Assembly: GCA_014621425.1 (NCBI GenBank)
Contig: JAANBB010000032.1
Location: 124,001 to 188,000 of the forward strand
Length of the DNA stretch: 64,000 nt
Source of the DNA: Cylindrodendrum hubeiense
Lineage: Eukaryota; Ascomycota; Sordariomycetes; Hypocreales; Nectriaceae
Direction of reading: 5' to 3'
Made by a program: the position numbers and the translations under genes
Shown: positions 22,953 to 32,753 of the stretch, piece after piece
Layout of the letters: each line of letters begins with the position of its first letter
Position numbering within the stretch: the first letter of the stretch is position 1
Notes under the pieces: generated by a model
Told to the model about the DNA's origin: nothing
The model's database searches: none
What the model saw: only the letters and a program-made list of their open reading frames with translations

Positions 22953-23449
22953 CTTGGCGGTATTGTTCGAGAGATGCGATGGAAATGTCAAGGATTGAGG
23001 TTAGAAGCACAGATATGACACTGTGTTTAGGTACTATCAAAACATCACGTCATAGTTCATCACCGGAAGAAAAGAAAAGAGGGAAGATACTTTGGGGTTA
23101 CACTGGCTTATGAACTATCATGAAATTCGCCAAATCCAGTCTTCAAGCTGTCTTGCAGCAAAACAAAATGAAGATAAAATTCACTGTGTGATTACAGTAC
23201 TGTAGCCCACGATCAATATAAATAGCGTCTCGGGGATTGTTCCTATTCAAGCTCGATAGCTGGGCATAATTTTGAGCACATGATGCTAATGAATGAAATC
23301 AGCCTTGGCTGGTGGCCGCCGCTGCGGATATTTCATACACCCCGCCTAGAAACGATAAACCCGGGATCTTACGGGTAGGAATGAATTAAGCCAATAGAGG
23401 CAACCTGTGCGCCAGCTTTATCCACCTCCAAGTTATGAAATTACGGTTG
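22953..23449. other. Intergenic, former promoter of the cyclase pseudogene
   Basis: About 500 bases without a supported gene. It lies between the start of the cyclase pseudogene and the aldehyde dehydrogenase fragment. Confidence 0.5.
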
Positions 23450-23746
23450 GTCAGGATCAATGTATCAAGATAAAATATCTGCAGGGATGGCCTGAGGTGG
23501 ATGATCGCGGCGAATTGAGCATCCCGCAGCCAGCCAGACCCATATCAGTGTCATTGGCTAGAGATACGGCCTCGTGTTTCGTCCGAAACAAGAACAGGGT
23601 CATTGCAGGTCCAAAGATCTCTTCATGTGCTATTGATATATCGATGATTGTGTTGGTGATTAAGGTGGGCGCGAAGAAGGTAGGCTCAAGTTCTAGCAGG
23701 CTCCTTCCTCCGCCATTAGGCAACTCTTTTTTCCCCAGGGCATTTT
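23450..23746 (-). pseudogene. Aldehyde dehydrogenase fragment (succinate-semialdehyde type)
   Basis: About 85 codons read ALGKKELPNGGG, PTFFAPTLITNTIIDISIAH, EEIFGPAMTLFLFRTKHEAV, SLANDTDMGLAG. This is the C-terminal third of an NAD(P)-dependent aldehyde dehydrogenase, with the conserved EEIFGP and NDTDxGLAG motifs. The sequence before it meets stops, and after GLAG the frame dissolves. The catalytic Cys and the whole NAD-binding domain are absent from the surrounding DNA. It is therefore a remnant, not a gene. Together with the neighbouring dead cyclase and intact FAD oxidase it hints that this locus once held a longer pathway. Confidence 0.82.
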
Positions 23747-24281
23747 ACGACATGCGCTTTGCGCAGGGTATCCCAGTTCGACGATTGGGCATTTTTTTTC
23801 GACATGGGCGATACTTCGGTTATCTACGATGCGAACTCGTTAATCAGGCATCGATTCGCTCAGAAGAACATGCAGTGAAGCTGTCAACCTTGAGGAACCA
23901 CCCCACTTTGTTCAAAAAGAGTTAGATCTGCTCACCTTGACACCATGGAGGTAGACATGTACAACCAGAGTATATTAGCTATCAGTGTTGCCTGTAAAAG
24001 GTGCTCACTCTGGAGCAATCCTCTAGAGCTCATAAATGTGCTTATGCACTCGTGCGCCTCTTAAAAGGACCTGCTCAACAAAAAATATATGACTTAATTA
24101 TGGGCAATCGCTTCGTCATTACGCCATTTCGAGACGAAGCACCTCATCCGAGCGGCTTGGTTTGTATTTTCTGACAATTTGCTTAATTCTCAACCTCCAG
24201 CCCTAAATCTTGGTACTAGTCCAAACATTACACTCATCCTACTACTCAGGTAATCTAAAGTTACTTGTATCAATTGACAAA
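23747..24281. other. Intergenic, 0.5 kb
   Basis: A plus-strand frame at 23407-23925 covers part of this but is the antisense of the aldehyde dehydrogenase remnant. The right end is the presumed promoter of the VOC gene. Confidence 0.5.
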
Positions 24282-24950
24282 ATGGCCAGCCCATCCAACA
24301 AGTTACTGGGTCTGAACCCAACCACCCACCAAAATCCAGTCATCGCTCCCAACCCATCACACGATAGCGATTCGGACCTTCTTGATATTCAGAAAAATTA
24401 CCAACCCAGCTCGACAACAAGCACCAAGCTCAACTCATTTGAGGGATCTAAATTGGCGGAAGATTCTGGCCCAGGCGTCTCTCCAGTCGAAGGACTCAAG
24501 CCTCTGGGTGCCGCTTCTATTAAACCTGACCTCGTTCCCGAGCTCCTCGTCACCAACACGTTAAAAAGTATCGAATTTTGGTGCGACCTCTGCGGATTTG
24601 AGATCAACTATCAACGTGTGGATGAAGGCTTCGCATACATTTCGCGCGGCACCGCCCACGTCATGCTTGAACAGCGCGGCATTGGCCGCAACTGGATTAC
24701 AGCGACCCTTGATCAACCATTCGGGCGAGGAATCAACTTCCAAATCAGCGTCCCAAACCTCGAGCCGATCCTCTTGTCGTTGCGCGAAGCTGACCACCCA
24801 CTCTTCATGCTGCCGGAGACGAAGTGGTACCGCGTCAGTGACACAGAAGAAACTGGAGTCCGACAATTCCTTGTCGCAGACCCTGATGGCTATCTTATTC
24901 GCTTCCAATCGTCCGTCGGAAGACGCCCGATCATTTTAGCTGCAAAATAG
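24282..24950 (+). CDS. VOC-superfamily protein, bleomycin-resistance-like
   Basis: Single exon, 222 residues from the ATG at 24282. The first ~95 residues are low-complexity and Ser/Asn/Pro-rich, probably disordered. Residues ~97-215 form a glyoxalase/bleomycin-resistance (VOC) domain: PDLVPELLVTNTLKSIEFW, LCGFEINYQR, GFAYISRGTAHVMLEQRG, RNWITATLDQPFGRGINFQI, KWYRVSD and VRQFLVADPDGYLIRFQ. The pattern resembles bacterial drug-binding members more than metal-dependent glyoxalase I. A ligand-sequestering or detoxifying role is possible, but a metabolic dioxygenase-like role cannot be excluded. The disordered N-terminal extension is unusual. Located inside the inverted repeat, downstream of two dead genes. 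Confidence 0.82.
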   Translation: MASPSNKLLGLNPTTHQNPVIAPNPSHDSDSDLLDIQKNYQPSSTTSTKLNSFEGSKLAEDSGPGVSPVEGLKPLGAASIKPDLVPELLVTNTLKSIEFWCDLCGFEINYQRVDEGFAYISRGTAHVMLEQRGIGRNWITATLDQPFGRGINFQISVPNLEPILLSLREADHPLFMLPETKWYRVSDTEETGVRQFLVADPDGYLIRFQSSVGRRPIILAAK

Positions 24951-25479
24951 CCTTTCGTTATGGGGCGAGTAGGATGAGTTTAGGAACTTCCCAGATGGAA
25001 CAGCAGTTGAGATGATCGGGCCTAGAGTCTTAAACGTGGACCATATCATTTTTATAATAGATGACACCGTTTTAATTATTGGTGTCGATGCTATCACAGT
25101 CAATCAAGTAGCGTTGTTGACAGGGAGTATTTATATTGTTAGATTGAGACCGGATTCCTGCAACTCCCTGATATATCGATATCCTAGTCTTAGTCAGAGG
25201 GGTGTGAGATTGAGAGATAAAACCCCTCACGGAAAAGAGGGGCTCGAGGCCCTCAAGGATCAATACAATCATCAGCTTTTGAATCCACACTCTATTGAAC
25301 ACTAAGACCATTTGATCGAATGTGCCGTACACGCCATCCTGCGACAGAAGACCCCTTAAACCTGACCGAGACAAATGCTGCATCGAATCATCAGAAAATG
25401 ACAGGAGCTAATTTACCACATAAACTACGAACTACATAACCGAGCTTAGATCGATTACGAGATTGCATTCACGTCACAT
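24951..25479. other. Intergenic, 0.5 kb
   Basis: 3' region of the VOC gene and AT-rich spacer up to the right repeat arm. No gene supported. Confidence 0.5.
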
Positions 25480-25970
25480 CGGATGAGGAGACGCTTAGAG
25501 ATCCAACAGCCCACCAACCACGGAACGGGTGTTGCGACTGTGGTGATTCCGGCACAATGGCGATGTGTCCGTAATGTGGGTAAAATCGAACATAAGGAAA
25601 TCTAAAAATGAACCAAATAGATAAGCCTGACCGATATTATCTATCAGCATCGATTGATCAAACGGGTCACAAAAAAATGCCGCAAAAATGGGCCAAAAGA
25701 TCGTAAATTGAGCTTGCTAGAAAATCATGCTGCTAAACACTCATGACCAAGATCGAGGATGATGATCGCGTGCAATCTTAATCGCGATGCCTCAATCTTA
25801 CCCTGCAGTCATCAATTGCTAGCCCATGGGCCTTATCCAATTACCATCTCAATGCCGGTCGGAACAGCTTATAAGAGGCAGGCCGGATCAAATGGGCTTA
25901 CATCCTAGCTGACACACAGATAAGAACGCCCTTGAAGGCGTGTTACATTGCAAGACCAGGGAACCCCAAT
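25480..25970 (-). repeat. Right arm of a long diverged inverted repeat
   Basis: The reverse complement of this segment aligns with 18561-19047, in inverse orientation, over nearly 490 bases. Shared exact blocks include TTGATCAAACGGGTCAC (near 25655) and CACAATGGCGATGTGTC (near 25552). No gene is encoded. The two arms enclose about 6.4 kb. Confidence 0.8.
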
Positions 25971-26466
25971 TCGGGAGCTTTAACACTAAACCTATTGCAT
26001 TTGTGTGAGGAGTGAGAATTACTGTATGCCCCAAAACCTCACAAGGCCGATCGCTTCGCCCGTGATACCCGAAAGTAGTTGAACAAAATCTAGCCGCGGC
26101 CGAAATGCACGAATTAATCGTCGCGAACAACGTTAAATACGATGGCGTAGAGTAAAACATTGTGACTGTGAGTTTTAGCCTATTGCGCTGCCCGACCGAG
26201 AAGATGAACCGAGGCACGGCATTCGGGGCTTACTGCCGAGACAGTTCTCGGCCGGACTGTAAGCCACCGGCTTCGGACTAATTAACAAGACAGGCATGCA
26301 TGCATGCACCTGGAGCGGGGAGAGACATGGGCGGAAATACTTTAGCGGCTATTCACATCCTACCGTAACAGATTTGTCTCTTCATTCATCATCAATTGTC
26401 TTGCGATACACTGCTTTGATACAAGAACTCACTCGCAGCGTTTGAACTACCATCAATCTGTTGAGC
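25971..26466. promoter_or_regulatory. Upstream region of CoA ligase 1 with nested palindrome
   Basis: A nested inverted repeat lies at 26227-26265: outer arms GGCTTAC/GTAAGCC and inner arms GCCGAG/CTCGGC around a 6-base loop. It is about 200 bases upstream of the ATG at 26467. A GCATGCATGCATGCA run follows at 26294-26308. These may bind a regulator or simply be structural; no family can be named. Confidence 0.45.
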
Positions 26467-28501
26467 ATGGTCTTCACCGCGCCGGAATGGGTCCCTCAGT
26501 TGCCCTTCGGTAAGTGATACTTCCCCGCACTTTGTGGCGGCCAGAATGAGCTGGGAGTGGAGCCGTTGGTTGTTAACCCCAGACTCCAGACATCCCCGAT
26601 AGCATCACTATCGCCGAGTTTATGGGCAGTGACAAGTATGGCCGGCATCCTCTCGCCAAGTCCAAGAATCCGTACACATGTGGTCTCACGGGCAAGACGT
26701 ACACTGCCGTCGAGGTGGTGAGGCGCGAGGACTGGATGGCTCGCGCAATCGCAAAACGGTTGGGGTTTGACTCACTGGAGACTGACGCGACCGAGTGGGA
26801 CAAAGTCGTTGCACTGTTCTCATTCAACACGGTCGGCTGCCCATCAAAGATAGCACCATTTCAGTAAACTAACATGCTATTTAGATCGACTACGTTCCCT
26901 TCACACACGCAATCCACCGCATTTCAGCCATCGTCACACCTGCCAGCGCAGCTTATTCTGCCCCGGAGCTAGAGCTGCAACTCCGATCCTCTGGCGCCAA
27001 GGCAATTTTCACCTGTATTCCCCTACTAGAGACTGCTCTCACCGCAGCAAAGGCGGTTGGAATTGCCGATGAGAATGTTTTCATCCTTCCAATGCCGGGC
27101 TTCGACAAGCAGGTACCTTTCAGCACGATTGATGACCTGGTAGAGGAGGGGAAGAGCCTGCCAGAACTCAAACCATTAAATTGGATCAAGGGGCAAGGCA
27201 CAAGACAGGTCGCATATCTCTGCTATTCTAGCGGAACTTCTGGTCTACCTGTAGGTTACGCTCCGTTCTAGCTCGTGGATTATACTCACAAATACACAGA
27301 AAGCCGTCATGATTTCTCACTACAACGTCATCGCCAACACCCTCCAAAAGACAACATACGACAGCGTCGGGCGCAAGGTGCAAGACATCGAAACCCAAGT
27401 CATGCTCGGGCTACTCCCCTTCAGCCACATTTACGGCCTCGTTCCCATCGCCCACGTCGGCACATACCGGGGCGATGAGATTATCGTGTTGCCTCGCTTC
27501 GAGCTCAAATCGTTTTTGGCAGCAGTACAAAATTTCCGCATCCAGCAAATCAGCGTTGTTCCTCCAATTCTAGTTCAGATGTTAAGTAAACGCGAAGAAT
27601 GTGCCAAGTATGACCTGAGCAGCATTCGATTCATTTACACGGGCGCCGCACCGTTGGGGGTGGAGACGGTGAACGATCTGTTGAAAATGTTCCCAAACCG
27701 GAATATCGGTCAAGGTTATGGTAAGCCTCTAACCTGTCGTTCGCACATGGGTGTACTTCTTATTCACTAACGTTACAAGGCATGACTGAAACTGCTACCG
27801 TTGTGGTGTCGACTAGCGAGTTGGATATCCTTGTCGGCTCGTCTGGTTCACTTCTTCCCGGGATCAAGGCCAAGGTTATCGACTTCAATGGAAATGAGGT
27901 GTTCGACTACGATACGCCTGGTGAACTATTGGTTCAGGGTCCCTCAATTGTTCTGGGATACCTCAACAATGAAAGGGCTACGGCTGAGACATTTGTGTTT
28001 CACTCCGACGGCCGCTGGATCAAGACGGGAGATGAGGTGGTTGTTCGCAAATCCTCCAAGGGCAATGATCATTTTGTCATTGTTGACCGCATCAAGGAAC
28101 TTATCAAAGTCAAGGTTCGCTCGAATGCTTCCGTCCACATTCTGAGATATTACTAAACAATGCATTAGGGCCACCAAGTTGCACCCGCCGAGCTGGAATC
28201 TCACCTCCTCGCCCACCCTCTTGTCGCGGACTGTGCCGTTATCCAAGTTCCAGACCCCCGTGCTGGTGAACTCCCCAAAGCCTTCGTCGTCAAATCTCTC
28301 GAGGCTGCCCAAAAGTCGGATGAAGACACGACCAAGGCGATCCACCGTCACGTGGAAGAGCACAAGGCGAAACACAAGTGGCTCAAGGGCGGTATTGAGT
28401 TCATCGAGACCATCCCTAAAAGCGCCAGTGGCAAGATCCTTCGAAGAGTCCTCAGGGATCATGAAAAGCAGTCTCGCAAGGCTGAGGGCGCTAGGTTGTA
28501 A
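26467..28501 (+). CDS. Adenylate-forming acyl/aryl-CoA ligase 1 (4CL-like), PTS1 end
   Basis: Exons join 26467-26509, 26590-26831, 26885-27250, 27300-27720, 27780-28114, 28169-28501 (579 residues, phases consistent). ANL-superfamily motifs appear in order: ATP-binding YSSGTSGLPKAVMISH, substrate-region LLPFSHIYGL and FIYTGAAPLG, the QGYGMTETA motif split by intron 4, WIKTGDEV, VDRIKELIKVKGHQVAPAEL and the adenylation lysine in IPKSASGKILRR. Introns 2 and 5 have weak donors (GTCGGC, GTTCGC) but good acceptors, and protein continuity supports them. The C-terminus EGARL is a PTS1, so the enzyme is probably peroxisomal. Reaction: ATP-dependent activation of a carboxylic acid to its CoA thioester. 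A dedicated Zn2Cys6 gene lies 95 bases downstream on the opposite strand. Confidence 0.92.
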
Positions 28502-28596
28502 ATACCAGCTGCGATGCAGAGCACATACGAGATGGTATGCAGTGGTCTAGAAGTATACGCATGAATGTCATATAGATGGAAGAATGGAAAGATGAG

Positions 28597-30430
28597 TTAA
28601 TTCACAAGAAGTGGACTACCTGTTCTATCCAAAACATCCATCCACCATACGTCAATCCCATAATCCCTCTGTAACCAGACCTCCTCTAACAATTTGCTCA
28701 CACTATCAACTGCATGTAACTGTATCTTATTTGTCAGCATTCGCATCACGGAGCGAATAAAGTCTCTATCTGAAGAGTCGGTGATCAACTGGCCTGCTGT
28801 CAATATTGGGATCGAACAGGCATGCCAGAGCGCACTTTCTAATGGGATACGTTGCAACAGGGCGATCGTCGAGCATGCGAGCTGGGAGAGGAAATCGGAC
28901 GCCGAATCCTCCTCCGAGATCAATCCAGAACGTTTGACTCGTAAGTATGGACTGTAATTGTAGAGAGTCAATAGCGCTGAGAATCTGTATGCTTCAGCTA
29001 GGCTGTAAAACTCGTTGGTGTAGTGATCTCCGTTGGAAGAAAACGCTGGTCTTGATTCGCCATGCAATTGACACCTCTCGGCGTTAGGGCTAAAGGCAAC
29101 TGGCCTTATTGAGTCGCATTGGAGTGAACAGCCAGGTATCTTGGAACCGGTAGGAGGCTCCCACTCCAGTAAATTTATCTCAACGTCCTCGAGCAGCTCC
29201 TCGAGCTCCACAGTGTATGGTCCTTTGCGTAGTCTCCGCACGATGCTACCGACTCTACCGACATGTGGCATCAGGGTACCCCAACTACCGACCAGAGGAT
29301 CGAAAGAAGTACCCCCGCTTGTATCGTCTTCCTTGGCAGTGTATGAGGCCGTCAAGAGTTGGTATGTGGTTGGGGAAGAATAGACAAGTCCTTCGTTGTC
29401 AGAAACGAAGCTTGCGAGTGTCTCAAGCCAGCAAAGGCAATAAACTAGAAATGATGGAACTGTTTTGTGATAGTCGAGGCGACGAAGAAGGATGCGCTTT
29501 GCAGCATCGAGATGTATGGTACTGCTGCTTTTTGGGTCAAACCAGCACTGTCGAGGGTTGTTAACAAAACTGAGCGCACATGATGACCATAAGATGACTG
29601 AATTACCTCGGTCATGCCCAAGAACAAGACGGCAGCGAGCACAGATAATGAATCAGACTGCTCACTCAAGGACTTTTGCAATTTGGTCACCGCCATTGCG
29701 CGATAATGGCATGCAAAGGCCATTCCGTCACGGTTCACATTGCTCTGACCCATGTGCAGCGCAGAGATGGCGATGACAATAGAGTTAAGTGCCTGGTTGC
29801 GACACATATATGTCTTTAGGTTCTCGCCAAAAGGATTAGTGCGGCCATTCATCATCGATATGATATTGGCTGTATGGTTAAAATAATGGTCGAGAAAGTA
29901 ATTTTCGCGACATTCTCGAGAGATTTCCATGTTGAAACTCGAAGGTGAGGTCGTGATGGTAGGCCTAAGGTTAAAGGTCATATTGGTCATCTCATCTTTG
30001 CTTTGATTCGGTCGGATGCCGACTTCTTTTGGTCTACTGAGGATGGGTTCTAGACAACAGAATGAGATCTCTAGTCGGCCGACTCTATGAGCCATAATGT
30101 TGATTGCTTACCCAGATGAAGTGAACTCCCTCCCAAATTCATAGTTTGCTCGAGCTGAGACTCATCTGATGTCGATGATGTTTTAAGACCTGGTAGCCAC
30201 CGCCACTGTCTACGTGGGTAGCCAGGGCATTCGAATCCTCTTTTTGAGCATTGAGCACAACTGGGCAAGGCTCTGTCGCATCGGAGGTGCCGATTTCGGC
30301 AATTTATACATCCTTGAGAGCATGCACGTTAACACCCACGCGCAATACAACAGGGCTCATGAGACTGGCTCCTACCTCCAGACGTCCGACGGTACCTGGG
30401 TGGAAGCTTGGCGATGGGTTTAACAGGCAT
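28597..30430 (-). CDS. Zn2Cys6 transcription factor
   Basis: Minus-strand exons 30376-30430, 30112-30312, 29607-30049 and 28597-29547 (549 residues). The start was found by splicing: a short exon MPVKPIAKLPPRYRRTSG joins into GCINCRNRHLRC, completing the zinc cluster at Cys20, 23, 30, 37, 40 and 47. The rest is the fungal-specific Zn-cluster regulator type with 'acriflavine-sensitivity'-like architecture: FLDHYFNHTANIISMMN, ALHMGQSNVN, and FLGMTE/CWFDPKSSSTIHLDAAK formed across intron 3, typical of the group that acts beside small metabolic clusters. It converges with CoA ligase 1, so it is a candidate regulator of that gene and of the amine oxidase on its other side. Confidence 0.88.
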
Positions 30431-31006
30431 GGTCGGTCAATTCGGGTGACAATTGCGGTGACAGCAGATGTATATCAGGAGATTTATCCTGGCACCGACA
30501 AGCCAGGGGATATTCGCTCGGACTTGACTGCGGAGGAGTGGGGGAATGATTCCGGAACATCTCGATCAACAAGAGGGAAGACGGCGGGATTTCCGATAAC
30601 AGCATGCTGGGCCAATTACGAGGCTCGCTATCGATGTCCCCTTGCGGTAAGCGGCATATGGAGCTCCAAATGAGGGTCAAGAAGCACTGATAAGTGATAA
30701 GTCGAACCTTCAACGCCAATCAGCTTGAGGAATCCCTTTTCTGGACCCCCGAGTGGAGCTTGAAGAAATACCCACACAGTACGATTGCTCCTTAATTACG
30801 ATGTGCATGATGGTGAAAGAGGCATGCGTTCAATCAAATGCCACGGATCGTATGCCTAGATGCGGTATTGGCGCGTTGAGGACTACAAGCAAGACTGTCA
30901 GTAGTGAATAAATATGAAGGAATAGAGACGAAAGAAGAACCCGTAGACCATTCTTACAGGCCTTTCTTTCCCGTTCCATTGCTTCTTCTCCTCATTTGTC
31001 AACACT
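30431..31006. promoter_or_regulatory. Shared upstream region of regulator (minus) and amine oxidase (plus)
   Basis: The two genes diverge from this 576-base gap, which must hold both promoters. A plus-strand frame at 30251-30673 is antisense to the regulator's first exons and was discarded. No specific site could be named. Confidence 0.5.
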
Positions 31007-32509
31007 ATGGCACCCGTTGCAACTACATCGACCGAGGGTTATGCCTACGACGTGGAGGCGGGCAGCCTGTCCCAGGGCATGATAACGGACTCTGTCAAGC
31101 CTTCATCGCTCCAAGCAGACGTGTCTTATGATGTCATCGTCATTGGCGCTGGATTCTGTGGCCTTTCTGCTGCTCGAGATCTCTCTCTGGCCGGAAAGAA
31201 GGTGCTTGTCCTGGAAGCCCGCGATCGCATCGGTGGCCGCACCTGGTCAGCCAAGGCATTGGACCACACGTACGAAATGGGTGGCACCTGGATTCACTGG
31301 CTGCAGCCGCATGTCTGGGCCGAAATAACCCGTTACGGATTGACCAGCTCGATTAAGGAATCGTCGGGCATGTCAAAGGACGCGGTGTGCTCGTATGCGA
31401 TTGGCAGCCAGGGTAAGTTCACTGTCGAGGATCCGGCCGTCATCGACGAACGCCTCCTCCCACTCGTCGCAAAGTTCATGGATTGCGACGGCGAAGGTGG
31501 CCGCTTCCTTTTCCCGCAGCCATTCCTACCCCTCGAGAATCGCCATGTCTGGAGCAAGTACGATATTAGCTTGCGAGAACGCGCGGACCAACTGGATATT
31601 AGCGACGAGGACAAGGAATTATTACTGCTATTCTTGAACATCAACAGCCTCTCTGTGCCGACAACTGGAGCCTACTTGAATTTCCTTCGACTCTATGCCT
31701 TGTCCAACTACGACTTTAATTGTTTCATGGAAATCTGTGGCAAATTCAAGTTCAAGGACGGCACTACACAACTAGCATCATGCATGTTTGACGAGTTCGC
31801 TGGTACAGCACTATTCAACGAAGTTGTGCATTCAATTACAACAAAGGCAAATAAAGGTGATGTCACCACAAAGTCCGGCAAGATCTTCCACGCTTCAGAT
31901 ATAATATGTACCATTCCTTTGCACTGCCTTGGCGACGTGGAATTTTCCCCTCCTCTCCCAGCAGCATGGACAACCACCCGACACGCCAATATGGGCGGGA
32001 AGGTCCATATTCATGCCAAGGAAAAGGTTCCTGCCTGGTTCGGTCTTCGGGATGAGACCGCCAACGTTTCTGCCTTGTTTACAGAGTCACCATCATCTCT
32101 TGGAGGAACTCATATGGTCAGTTTTGCCATGTCCGAGGGTATGATTGCCCAAGAACACCTCAAAGTCAAGCCATCTGCCTACTTGGAAGCTGCTGCGGCC
32201 GATGTTATTCCGCCTGGTTTCAGCATAACACCAACATACATGTTCTGGCATGACTGGTCCCGTGACGAGTTTGCAAAGGGTGCATGGGCTTCGCATCAAC
32301 CAGGCAATCTGAGCAAGGGTCTCGGCCAGATTATGAGCAAAACTCGGGTTACAGACAGGGTTTACATGGCCAATGCTGACTGGGCTAATGGATGGGTCGG
32401 CTATATTGATGGTGCGATTGAAATGGGTCGTAAAGCCGCAAGAGATATTGCGGTGAATCGTCAAGCAGTATACATGACGACTGCGTGGCCTCCTGCGTCT
32501 CGTATGTAG
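31007..32509 (+). CDS. Flavin monoamine oxidase, PTS1-like end
   Basis: Single exon, 500 residues. The FAD fingerprint is VIVIGAGFCGLSAARDL (about residues 43-59), followed by VLEARDRIGGRTWS and MGGTWIHWLQPHVW, both classic for the MAO family. The C-terminal FAD-contact segment is MANADWANGWVGYIDGAIEM. Length and motif order match fungal MAO-N, which oxidises primary amines to aldehydes with ammonia and H2O2 as by-products. The C-terminus SRM is an accepted PTS1 variant, as in MAO-N-like enzymes, implying peroxisomal location. It is convergent with the acyl-CoA dehydrogenase. The substrate amine is unknown; no transporter for it is adjacent. Confidence 0.92.
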   Translation: MAPVATTSTEGYAYDVEAGSLSQGMITDSVKPSSLQADVSYDVIVIGAGFCGLSAARDLSLAGKKVLVLEARDRIGGRTWSAKALDHTYEMGGTWIHWLQPHVWAEITRYGLTSSIKESSGMSKDAVCSYAIGSQGKFTVEDPAVIDERLLPLVAKFMDCDGEGGRFLFPQPFLPLENRHVWSKYDISLRERADQLDISDEDKELLLLFLNINSLSVPTTGAYLNFLRLYALSNYDFNCFMEICGKFKFKDGTTQLASCMFDEFAGTALFNEVVHSITTKANKGDVTTKSGKIFHASDIICTIPLHCLGDVEFSPPLPAAWTTTRHANMGGKVHIHAKEKVPAWFGLRDETANVSALFTESPSSLGGTHMVSFAMSEGMIAQEHLKVKPSAYLEAAAADVIPPGFSITPTYMFWHDWSRDEFAKGAWASHQPGNLSKGLGQIMSKTRVTDRVYMANADWANGWVGYIDGAIEMGRKAARDIAVNRQAVYMTTAWPPASRM

Positions 32510-32753
32510 ATATTCCACGGCGATATCATTTCTGGACCCTGGTTCTATGGTGCGTCTCGTTCATTATCGTCTTGTCGTAGCTTCCAAGCTGCTATCTTGT
32601 GATACTGGGGAATATGAAATACACGTGCGTCATAGTCGGGGCGTGAATTTGCCAACAAATCTCATATTAGTTTGGTTGGGGGAGGCACAAAAATAAGCAT
32701 GGTCTGATTTTCGATATTCTTATTGAGAGAGCTCTCCTAATTAAACATGTATT

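Noticed and set aside
23407..23925. A 172-codon plus-strand frame
   Set aside because: Overlaps the aldehyde dehydrogenase remnant in antisense and starts without an ATG or promoter context; not protein-like.
30251..30673. A 140-codon plus-strand frame upstream of the amine oxidase
   Set aside because: Antisense to the first exons of the Zn2Cys6 gene at 28597-30430 that carry the zinc cluster.
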